Shown here: positions 1-5,384 of the stretch, piece after piece
How positions within the stretch are numbered: the first letter of the stretch is position 1
Layout: each line of letters starts with the position of its first letter
Source of the DNA: an uncultured Actinomycetes bacterium
GTDB lineage: Bacteria; Actinomycetota; Actinomycetes; Nanopelagicales; Nanopelagicaceae
Direction of reading: 5' to 3'
NCBI GenBank assembly: GCA_903832395.1
Contig: CAILBF010000083.1
Span: 1-6,056 of the forward strand
DNA: 6,056 nucleotides
The notes under the pieces: generated by a model
The model's database searches: none
Seen by the model: only the letters and a program-made list of their open reading frames with translations
What the model was told of the DNA's origin: nothing
Translations under genes and position numbers: made by a program

Positions 1-42
1 TCACCAGTTGAAATCGAACTAACTGTAGAAATTACAGACTAA
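1..42 (+). CDS. C-terminal end of an upstream forward gene (partial; possibly RidA/YjgF-like)
   Basis: Frame 1 is open from the window edge and reads SPVEIELTVEITD followed by TAA at 40-42. The other two forward frames close within the first 20 bases. The alternating hydrophobic and acidic residues look like a terminal beta strand, and a 'PVEIEL' type ending is reminiscent of RidA/YjgF-family proteins, which occur near crp in several actinobacteria (Rv3678c in M. tuberculosis). Thirteen residues cannot establish a family, so this is a guess. The gene would converge on the crp-type regulator, whose stop lies 21 bases away at 64-66. The gap between the two stops (43-63) shows no terminator hairpin. 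Confidence 0.5.
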   Translation, partial: SPVEIELTVEITD

Positions 43-63
43 AAGAACTTATAAAGGAAGTAA

Positions 64-747
64 CTATTTACCGCGCTTTGATAAGCGGTCATAGTCAGTA
101 ATAAGCACTGCACGTCCATCTAACTTTAACCAGCCACGGCCGGCAAAATCGGCAAGGGCTTTATTAACGGTTTCACGTGATGCACCGACCAACTGTGCAA
201 GTTCTTCCTGGGTTAAATCATGGTGGACATAAAGGCCGTCAGTCGTTTGTTTTCCAAAACGCTCACCAAGATCGATGAGGGCTTTAGCAACGCGACCAGG
301 AACGTCAGAGAAAACTAAATCACCAACTGCCTCATTTGTACGACGAAGTCTTTGAGCTAAACGCGCAAGTAAGTGGAGAGCCACTGCAGGATTCTGGGCC
401 AACCATGGAATTAAATCTTTATGTCCGAGGCTGAGCAGTTTTGCATCGGTGACTGCAGTAGCAGTTGATGTACGCGGACCTGGATCAAAAAGGCTAAGTT
501 CACCAAACATTTCGCCAGGCCCAAGAATCGATAAAAGATTTTCGCGGCCATCGCCACTTGATGTACCGAGTTTTAACTTTCCTTCGACGATTACATATAA
601 GTGATCGCCTTCATCGCCCTCAGCAAAGAGAACACCGCCCTTTGCAATCTTCACTGGATCCATAGATGCGCGCAATGAATCGGCGGCAGCATCGTCAAGG
701 GCAGTAAAGAGTGGGGCCTTACGGAATACATCTGCTTCTGGGGTCAC
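64..747 (-). CDS. crp: Crp/Fnr-family transcriptional regulator (cAMP receptor protein, Crp/GlxR type)
   Basis: This is a 227-residue cytoplasmic global regulator predicted to bind cAMP and DNA as a dimer. The N-terminal cyclic-nucleotide-binding beta-barrel spans about 12-120. It carries the phosphate-binding cassette at 81-98 (FGELSLFDPGPRTSTATA), with Glu83, Arg92, Thr93 and Ser94 in the ligand-contacting positions. The dimer helix follows (RRTN at 135-138). A C-terminal winged helix-turn-helix has its recognition helix at about 189-200 (ASRETVNKALAD), with the Arg-Glu...Lys pattern used to read TGTGA half sites. Length and sequence are close to M. tuberculosis Crp (Rv3676) and Corynebacterium GlxR, as I remember them. 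Translation starts at GTG (745-747). No Shine-Dalgarno precedes it, but a TAAAGT hexamer ends 7 bases upstream, suggesting a leaderless mRNA. It is divergent from nth across 18 bases. The stop is TAG at 64-66. The family call is secure. Its effector and regulon are inferred. Confidence 0.95.
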   Translation of the reverse strand: MTPEADVFRKAPLFTALDDAAADSLRASMDPVKIAKGGVLFAEGDEGDHLYVIVEGKLKLGTSSGDGRENLLSILGPGEMFGELSLFDPGPRTSTATAVTDAKLLSLGHKDLIPWLAQNPAVALHLLARLAQRLRRTNEAVGDLVFSDVPGRVAKALIDLGERFGKQTTDGLYVHHDLTQEELAQLVGASRETVNKALADFAGRGWLKLDGRAVLITDYDRLSKRGK

Positions 748-765
748 GAGGAGTACTTTAGCCTC
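748..765. promoter_or_regulatory. 18-base divergent start region with overlapping -10-like hexamers (crp / nth)
   Basis: Only these 18 bases separate the two start codons. The forward strand has TACTTT at 754-759, leaving 6 bases before the nth ATG. The reverse strand has TAAAGT at 760-755, leaving 7 bases before the crp GTG. Both fit the TANNNT -10 pattern of actinobacterial promoters at the distance that would place the transcription start on the start codon. The two hexamers share five bases and contain the palindrome AGTACT (752-757). A GAGGAG at 748-753 could instead serve as a weakly placed ribosome site for nth (12 bases to ATG). Leaderless initiation is an inference. Confidence 0.4.
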
Positions 766-1464
766 ATGCCTGCCGATAATGAAAGCCGCAAGCAGGCCAG
801 GGCCGTTTATCGCATCCTTACCAAGACCTACCCCGATATCCGCTGCGAATTAGATTTTGAGAACCCCTTGCAATTAATTATCGCCACCGTACTGAGCGCA
901 CAGTGCACGGACAAGAGGGTTAATACTGTCACCCCGGCCCTATTTAAAAAGTATAAAAATGTAAAAGCTTTTGCAAGAGCAGATATTCACGACATTGAAA
1001 ACCTCGTTTATCAAACCGGCTTCTACCGAGCAAAAGCTCGACACATCAAAGGCTTAGCGACAAGAATTCTTGATGACTTTGGTGGTGAAGTCCCACGTAC
1101 TTTAGAAGAGTTAGTAACGCTTCCTGGAGTTGGTCGCAAAACCGCCAATGTAGTTTTAGGACATGCATTTGATATCCCAGGCATAACAGTTGATACCCAC
1201 TTTGGTCGACTCTCTCGCCGATTCGGTTGGACCACCGAAAAAGATCCCGTGAAAGTCGAACACATTGTGGGTGCATTAATTCCGCAAAGTGAATGGACTA
1301 ATTTGTCTCAGCGCATGATTTGGCATGGGCGGCGAATCTGTCACTCGCGCAAACCAGCTTGTGGCGTCTGCCCAGTTGCAAAAATCTGTCCAAGCGTTGG
1401 CATTGGTGAAATGGATGTCGAAAAAGCTAAACTTCTCGTAAAGACAGATAAGGACTTTCGTTGA
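766..1464 (+). CDS. nth: Endonuclease III, bifunctional DNA glycosylase/AP lyase
   Basis: This 232-residue base-excision repair enzyme removes oxidised pyrimidines from DNA and cleaves the abasic strand by beta-elimination. The helix-hairpin-helix LPGVGRKTANVVL lies at 119-131 and contains the catalytic Lys125. The catalytic Asp143 sits in TVDTHFGRL. A [4Fe-4S] cluster ligand set Cys192-X6-Cys199-X2-Cys202-X5-Cys208 closes the protein and is complete. ILSAQ-like and TDKRVN segments typical of Nth occur at about 42-53 (TVLSAQCTDKRVN). Length is slightly greater than the E. coli enzyme (211) because of short extensions at both ends. The ATG at 766 is the natural start, because the open frame begins just after the crp start and the sequence is Nth-like soon after it. 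The TGA stop overlaps the TTG start of the next gene, so the two are probably cotranscribed and translationally coupled. Confidence 0.96.
   Translation: MPADNESRKQARAVYRILTKTYPDIRCELDFENPLQLIIATVLSAQCTDKRVNTVTPALFKKYKNVKAFARADIHDIENLVYQTGFYRAKARHIKGLATRILDDFGGEVPRTLEELVTLPGVGRKTANVVLGHAFDIPGITVDTHFGRLSRRFGWTTEKDPVKVEHIVGALIPQSEWTNLSQRMIWHGRRICHSRKPACGVCPVAKICPSVGIGEMDVEKAKLLVKTDKDFR
1450..1454 (+). promoter_or_regulatory. Ribosome binding site supporting the TTG start of the thioredoxin-like gene
   Basis: AAGGA lies six bases upstream of TTG at 1461-1463, inside the end of nth. It supports the unusual TTG start. That start also gives a complete lipoprotein signal peptide, which later starts would destroy. 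Confidence 0.6.
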
Positions 1465-1985
1465 AAAGAATTGCGCTTGCATGCTCTTTATTGCTGCTGA
1501 CTAGTTGTTCAACTTCAACTAATCAAGTCGCAGGTAAAGTCGTCTCTTGTGCAGAAATTCAAAGCTTTAGTGCTGTTAATCCAATTCAATTAAGTTGTTT
1601 GGATGGAAATAAAGGCGCAGCAATAAATGGGCTTCGCGGACCAATGATTGTAAATGTCTGGGGTTCTTGGTGCGCACCTTGCAAAGAGGAGATTCCTATT
1701 TTTAGATCGTTGTATAAAAGAGCGCAAGGCAAACTACAACTTGTTGGCGTTGATGTTGAAGAGGCCAGCATTAAAGATGGACAGAAATTTGTTCTAACGC
1801 ACGGTATGACCTGGCCCAACCTCTTTGATAGCGATGGCAGTTCAAGAAAGTATTTCGGAATGGGCGTCCCTGTTACATGGTTTATCGCAGCCGATGGAAC
1901 TATTGCCTATAAGAAAATAGGCGTACTAAAAAATGAGATTGAGCTTATTACACTCACCAGCAAGTACTTAGGCGTGAAGCTCTAA
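1461..1985 (+). CDS. TlpA/ResA-like thioredoxin-fold lipoprotein
   Basis: This 174-residue extracytoplasmic thiol-disulfide oxidoreductase is predicted to be anchored to the outer face of the membrane. It begins with a short lipoprotein signal peptide: Lys2-Arg3, a hydrophobic stretch, then the lipobox LTSC with the lipidated Cys16. A thioredoxin fold covers about 36-172. The active site WCAPC is at 70-74 (redox pair Cys71/Cys74) in the context VWGSWCAPCKEEIP typical of TlpA/ResA/CcmG. The cis-proline is Pro137 in GVPVTWF. Cys30 and Cys46 are extra and could form a structural disulfide. The start is TTG, with AAGGA six bases upstream and a 4-base overlap (TTGA) with the nth stop. M. tuberculosis has a thioredoxin-like membrane protein beside nth (Rv3673c). 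Likely partners are apocytochrome c or other exported thiol proteins, but none is encoded here, so the substrate is unknown. The stop overlaps that of acs on the other strand. Confidence 0.88.
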   Translation: MKRIALACSLLLLTSCSTSTNQVAGKVVSCAEIQSFSAVNPIQLSCLDGNKGAAINGLRGPMIVNVWGSWCAPCKEEIPIFRSLYKRAQGKLQLVGVDVEEASIKDGQKFVLTHGMTWPNLFDSDGSSRKYFGMGVPVTWFIAADGTIAYKKIGVLKNEIELITLTSKYLGVKL

Positions 1986-3946
1986 TCCTCGTCTTTGGCG
2001 GTCTTTAAGCCCTCTGCGATCTTCTTCATAATATTTGGGTCGGCCAGCGTTGTGGCATCTCCAACTACGCGGTCTTCGGCGACATCTTTTAATAGACGTC
2101 GCATAATCTTTCCGCTTCGGGTCTTAGGTAACTCATTGACGATCAAAATCTGGCGAGGCTTAGCGATCGCACCGATTTCTTTTGCCACGTGATTTCGAAG
2201 TTCGGCCAGTAGAACATCTCCATCAGAGCGTTCGACACCTGAACGTAAAATAACGAAGGCCACGATCCCTTGGCCAGTCATTGCATCAGCGGCACCGACG
2301 ACTGCGGCCTCTGCTACAGCTTCATGGGAAACAAGGGCGGATTCAACTTCGGTTGTAGAGATTCGATGGCCTGAAACATTCATAACGTCATCAACTCGGC
2401 CGAGTAACCAGATTGCGCCTTCATCATCAAACTTTGCGCCATCGCCAGCGAAATAAATTCCATCAAAGCGTGACCAGTATGTTTCCTTATATCTCTCATC
2501 TTCGCCCCAGATACCACGCAACATTGCTGGCCATGGTTTATCCAAAATCAAAAATCCACCATGACCGTTGCCAACAGGAACGGCGTTTTCATCGACAATT
2601 TTCGCGCTGATGCCAGGAATTGTTGCCATAGCAGAGCCAGGTTTTGTAGAAGTAACACCGGGCAGTGGCGAAATCATGATTGCGCCAGTTTCAGTTTGCC
2701 ACCACGTATCGACGATAGGACAACGGTTTGCACCAATTACTTCGCGGTACCACATCCAAGCTTCAGGGTTAATTGGCTCACCAACGGATCCGAGTAGTCG
2801 AAGAGATTTTAAGTTATGAGCTTTTGGAAATTCGTCGCCCCATTTCATCCATGTTCGGATAAGTGTTGGTGCGGTGTACAAAATAGTTACGCCATATTTG
2901 GCAATGATTTCAAAGATGCGCCCTTTGTGCGGTGTATCCGGTGTGCCCTCATACATTACTTGCGTGGCACCGTTAATTAGGGGGCCATAGACAATATAAC
3001 TATGCCCAGTTACCCAGCCGACGTCGGCAGTGCACCAATAGACATCCGTCTCTGCCTTTAAATCAAAGACAACCTTGTGCGTATAGGCCACTTGGGTTAA
3101 ATAACCGCCAGTTGTATGGAAAATACCCTTTGGCTTGGCAGTGGTGCCCGAGGTATACAAAATAAACAATGGGTGTTCAGAATCAAAACTTTCAGCCACA
3201 TGCTCTTCACTTTGACGGCCAACAATTTCATGCCACCAAATATCGCGGGTGGCATCCCATGCGGTCTCTTGCTTTGTACGTTGAACAACTAATACTTTGG
3301 CAACGTTGTGTTTTCCTTTGAGCGCATCATCAACCGCAGGCTTTAATGCGAAAGGCGCGCCTTTGCGAAATCCACCGTCGGCGGTAATCACTAATTTTGC
3401 ATCGGCATCTTGAATACGAGAGAGAAGTGCATCGGCAGAAAATCCACCGAAGACAACGGAGTGTGGTGCACCAATGCGAGCACATGCCAACATCGCAATT
3501 GCGGCTTCGGGAATCATCGGCATATAGATTGCAACGCGATCTCCGGCGCTGATGCCAAGTTCGATAAGAGCATTAGCGGTCTTCTTGACTTCGATTAATA
3601 ACTGAGCATATGTAATTGTTTGTGTATCGCCGGGTTCACCTTCAAAATGAAAAGCAACGCGGTTGCCACGGCCTTCGGCAACATGACGATCAAGTGCGTT
3701 TACAGAGGCATTTAACTTTCCGCCGATAAACCATTTGGCATAGGGGGCTTGCCACTCAAGAACTGTGTCCCACTTTTTCTCCCATGTAAGTTCGCCAGCT
3801 TGGGTTTCCCAGAAAGCTAAACGATCTTTTTCGGCGCGAGCATAAATCTCAGGCTTAACGTTTGCCGCCGCTGCGAACTCGGGGCTTGGTGGGAAATGGC
3901 GATCTTCATTCAACAGATTTTCGAGTGATTCATGGTCCTGGCTCAT
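1982..3946 (-). CDS. acs: Acetyl-CoA synthetase (AMP-forming acetate-CoA ligase)
   Basis: This cytoplasmic enzyme converts acetate, ATP and CoA to acetyl-CoA, AMP and PPi through acetyl-AMP. Similarity to E. coli Acs (652 residues) is end to end. Counted from ATG 3946 it has 654 residues. It shows the P-loop YTSGTTAKPKG at 264-274, YWCTADVGWVTGHSY at 303-317, GSVGEPINPEAW at 386-397 and the core VDTWWQTETG at 412-421, whose tryptophans shape the small acetate pocket. The hinge region GRVDDVMNVSGHR is at 516-528. Near the C terminus is PKTRSGKIMRR at 607-617, with catalytic Lys613, the residue acetylated by Pat-type enzymes in relatives. The frame stays open upstream to an ATG at 4021 (679 residues). 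I prefer 3946 because MSQ... gives the family length, although neither start has a clear ribosome site. The last four bases overlap the tlpA-like stop tail to tail. The family call is secure. The start is less certain. Confidence 0.95.
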   Translation of the reverse strand: MSQDHESLENLLNEDRHFPPSPEFAAAANVKPEIYARAEKDRLAFWETQAGELTWEKKWDTVLEWQAPYAKWFIGGKLNASVNALDRHVAEGRGNRVAFHFEGEPGDTQTITYAQLLIEVKKTANALIELGISAGDRVAIYMPMIPEAAIAMLACARIGAPHSVVFGGFSADALLSRIQDADAKLVITADGGFRKGAPFALKPAVDDALKGKHNVAKVLVVQRTKQETAWDATRDIWWHEIVGRQSEEHVAESFDSEHPLFILYTSGTTAKPKGIFHTTGGYLTQVAYTHKVVFDLKAETDVYWCTADVGWVTGHSYIVYGPLINGATQVMYEGTPDTPHKGRIFEIIAKYGVTILYTAPTLIRTWMKWGDEFPKAHNLKSLRLLGSVGEPINPEAWMWYREVIGANRCPIVDTWWQTETGAIMISPLPGVTSTKPGSAMATIPGISAKIVDENAVPVGNGHGGFLILDKPWPAMLRGIWGEDERYKETYWSRFDGIYFAGDGAKFDDEGAIWLLGRVDDVMNVSGHRISTTEVESALVSHEAVAEAAVVGAADAMTGQGIVAFVILRSGVERSDGDVLLAELRNHVAKEIGAIAKPRQILIVNELPKTRSGKIMRRLLKDVAEDRVVGDATTLADPNIMKKIAEGLKTAKDED

Positions 3947-4054
3947 AGTCAGAGAGGCTACCCGCCCACCATTGTTATCAACAGCGTTTTTGCTATGGGC
4001 TTTCCCAACTTTCTCCAGCATGCAAGATGCGTGAACCCAATGAAAGGAGAAAAT
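3947..4054. promoter_or_regulatory. Divergent control region between acs and the 35-codon mini-gene
   Basis: These 108 bases separate the preferred acs start from the mini-gene start, so both promoters should lie here or just inside acs. Forward candidate: TTGTTA (3972-3977), 16 bases, then TATGGG (3994-3999) preceded by TG. This is weak. Reverse candidates: GATAAC within the TTGATAACAATGG segment (about 3971-3983), or TAGCCT (3960-3955), which is eight bases from the acs ATG and would give a leaderless message. None is compelling by itself. No full TGTGA-N6-TCACA Crp site is present. Only a half-site-like GTGA near 4031 is seen. Confidence 0.35.
4043..4049 (+). promoter_or_regulatory. Strong Shine-Dalgarno of the mini-gene
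   Basis: AAAGGAG lies five bases before ATG 4055. It is one of the best ribosome sites in the window and fixes the start at 4055, rather than at the earlier in-frame ATG 3932, which lies inside acs. Confidence 0.7.
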
Positions 4055-4162
4055 ATGAGTATTACCGCTTTAATCATGCTCTTCCTCAAATTCTTTAGCA
4101 ATTCAACTCTGGTTGCCGCTTTTGCTAGGTTTTTGGCTAGTGCGCTTAAGACAATGATGTAA
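4055..4162 (+). CDS. 35-residue hydrophobic cationic mini-protein, unknown function
   Basis: This short frame is not recognised. It encodes 35 residues beginning MSITALIMLFLKFF and ending ALKTMM. Two hydrophobic stretches (about 3-14 and 18-31) flank a polar SNST turn. The only charged residues are Lys12, Arg25 and Lys32; there are no Asp or Glu, so the net charge is about +3. This fits an amphipathic or membrane-inserting helix. Support for a real gene comes from a strong Shine-Dalgarno at 4043-4049, a TAA stop, and an intrinsic terminator starting 12 bases after the stop, so it would form its own short transcription unit. It is divergent from acs and precedes fba. Alternatives are a leader or regulatory peptide, a small membrane subunit, a type I toxin-like peptide, or a small RNA that contains this frame by chance. 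No function is assigned. Confidence 0.55.
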   Translation: MSITALIMLFLKFFSNSTLVAAFARFLASALKTMM

Positions 4163-4174
4163 AGCCCACGGAGC

Positions 4175-4206
4175 AAAGCCCCCGACACTGAACTCGGGGG
4201 CTTTTT
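4175..4206 (+). terminator. Strong intrinsic (Rho-independent) terminator
   Basis: AAAGCCCCCGA (4175-4185) is exactly complementary to TCGGGGGCTTT (4194-4204), giving an 11-base-pair stem with an 8-base loop (CACTGAAC). The run of T reaches 4206. It ends the mini-gene transcript and isolates fba from it. On the reverse strand the trailing run is only three T, so it would terminate less efficiently in that direction. Confidence 0.9.
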
Positions 4207-4224
4207 CGTGCCGCTTTTATGGGA

Positions 4225-4256
4225 ATTGGCCGATAAGTGAGAGGATTGGCCGTAAG
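4225..4256 (+). repeat. Imperfect direct repeat upstream of fba
   Basis: ATTGGCCGATAAG (4225-4237) recurs as ATTGGCCGTAAG (4245-4256), differing by one missing A and offset by 20 bases, about two helical turns. It lies between the terminator and fba, in the expected promoter area. It could be a tandem operator for a regulator or a small local duplication. No known operator is recognised. Confidence 0.55.
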
Positions 4257-4257
4257 C

Positions 4258-4324
4258 CTCTAGATGGTCCAATGAAGCGCTCTCCTAGAGTTTTACACCA
4301 GAGAGCCACAAGGCCGCTAGGAGA
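4258..4324 (+). promoter_or_regulatory. fba leader with two mutually exclusive inverted repeats, one covering the ribosome binding site
   Basis: TCTCCTAG (4281-4288) is the exact complement of CTAGGAGA (4317-4324), which contains the fba Shine-Dalgarno AGGAG (4319-4323, four bases before ATG). Pairing would close an 8-base-pair stem over a 28-base loop and hide the ribosome site. CTCTAG (4258-4263) can instead pair with CTAGAG (4285-4290), which shares CTAG 4285-4288 with the first arm, so only one hairpin can form at a time. This resembles a translational switch, but the transcript start is unknown and no riboswitch family is recognised. If TAGAGT (4287-4292) is the -10, the upstream arm would not be transcribed. 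Confidence 0.35.
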
Positions 4325-4327
4325 AAA

Positions 4328-5356
4328 ATGCCAATTGCAACGCCAGAAATTTATGTAGACATGTTGGATCGCGCGAAAAAAGGCGCCTTTGCATATCCAG
4401 CGATCAATGTTTCATCATCCCAAACCATCATTGCAGCTATTCGTGGATTTGCCGAAGCCGAGTCCGATGGAATTATTCAATTTTCGTGGGGCGGGGCTGA
4501 ATACGCTTCAGGCTCCACAGTCAAGAAAATGGTCGATGGCGCAGTCGCCTTAGCCGAATACGCACACGTTGTTGCTAAGAACTACAACGTAAATATTGGA
4601 ATTCACACCGATCACTGTCCTGCTGAAAAGTTGGATGGCTTTATGCGTCCACTTCTAGCCTTTGGCGCCGAACGGCTTGCATCAGGTAAAGCACCTTTGT
4701 TCAACTCACATATGTGGGATGGCTCTGCCGTTTCAATGGGTGAAAATATGAAGGTCGCAAAAGAGATGTTGGCGATGTCGATTGCCGCTCGAACAATTCT
4801 TGAAATTGAAATCGGTGTAGTTGGTGGAGAAGAAGATGGTGTTGAGGCCAAGCATGATGCCAAACTCTATTCAACTCCAGAGGATGCATTGCTAACACTC
4901 GAAACTCTTGGAACCGATGCGCGCTACTTAGTAGCTGCGACATTTGGAAATGTCCATGGAGTTTATAAGCCAGGAAATGTTGTTCTGCAGCCAAAGATTT
5001 TGGCAACTTTGCAAGAGGCAGTTTCAAAGAAGTTAGGCCTTCCTGCAGGAAGTAAGCCAATGGACCTTGTTTTTCACGGTGGTTCAGGCTCATTGCTTTC
5101 AGAGATTCGCGAGTCACTTGATTACGGTGTTATCAAGATGAATATCGACACCGATACCCAATACGCCTTCACGCGCCCAGTTGTAGACCACATGCTTAAG
5201 AACTACGACGGCGTACTAAAGATCGACGGCGAAGTTGGTAACAAAAAGCTTTATGACCCGCGTGCATGGGGTAAAGCTGCAGAAGCTGGAATGGCCGCAC
5301 GAGTTGTTCGTGGTTGTGAAGATCTTCGCTCGACTGGTACTTCATCCCTCAAGTAA
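4328..5356 (+). CDS. fba: Class II fructose-bisphosphate aldolase (zinc-dependent)
   Basis: This 342-residue cytoplasmic enzyme reversibly cleaves fructose 1,6-bisphosphate to dihydroxyacetone phosphate and glyceraldehyde 3-phosphate in glycolysis and gluconeogenesis. It is a (beta/alpha)8 barrel of the IIA type. HTDHCP at 93-98 supplies the catalytic Asp95 and the zinc ligand His96. GGEEDGVE at 166-173 holds the conserved acidic pair. FGNVHGVYKPGNVVL at 206-220 gives the zinc ligand His210. VFHGGSGS at 248-255 gives zinc ligand His250 and phosphate contacts. NIDTDTQ at 272-278 binds the second phosphate. The C-terminal segment has KKLYDPRAWGKA as in E. coli FbaA. Length matches actinobacterial homologues (about 340-345). 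ATG 4328 follows AGGAG by four bases. purA starts 28 bases after the stop with no terminator between, so cotranscription is likely. All catalytic residues are present. Confidence 0.97.
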   Translation: MPIATPEIYVDMLDRAKKGAFAYPAINVSSSQTIIAAIRGFAEAESDGIIQFSWGGAEYASGSTVKKMVDGAVALAEYAHVVAKNYNVNIGIHTDHCPAEKLDGFMRPLLAFGAERLASGKAPLFNSHMWDGSAVSMGENMKVAKEMLAMSIAARTILEIEIGVVGGEEDGVEAKHDAKLYSTPEDALLTLETLGTDARYLVAATFGNVHGVYKPGNVVLQPKILATLQEAVSKKLGLPAGSKPMDLVFHGGSGSLLSEIRESLDYGVIKMNIDTDTQYAFTRPVVDHMLKNYDGVLKIDGEVGNKKLYDPRAWGKAAEAGMAARVVRGCEDLRSTGTSSLK

Positions 5357-5369
5357 TTTCTCACTTAAC

Positions 5370-5376
5370 GGAAAGG
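5370..5376 (+). promoter_or_regulatory. Ribosome binding site of purA
   Basis: GGAAAGG lies eight bases before ATG 5385, in the 28-base gap after fba. It supports this start, which also places the family's first-strand glycine loop at residues 8-18 as expected. Confidence 0.65.
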
Positions 5377-5384
5377 CTTTACCG

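Noticed and set aside
1961..2010. Terminator at the tlpA-acs junction
   Set aside because: No GC-rich stem followed by a T run on either strand.
3932..4054. Longer version of the mini-gene starting at ATG 3932
   Set aside because: It would lie antisense over the acs start and lacks a good ribosome site. The strong AAAGGAG sits just before ATG 4055.
3958..4272. Reverse-strand 104-codon frame across the acs-fba gap
   Set aside because: It runs backwards through the mini-gene and the terminator hairpin, overlaps the acs start in another frame, and has no family resemblance.
3947..4327. Crp-type operator (TGTGA-N6-TCACA) near acs, the mini-gene or fba
   Set aside because: Only half-site-like fragments (GTGA near 4031, CCACA near 4306) were found, and their partner halves do not match.
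4612..5117. Reverse-strand frames inside fba
   Set aside because: fba is intact with all catalytic residues. The antisense frames show no recognisable domain or ribosome site.
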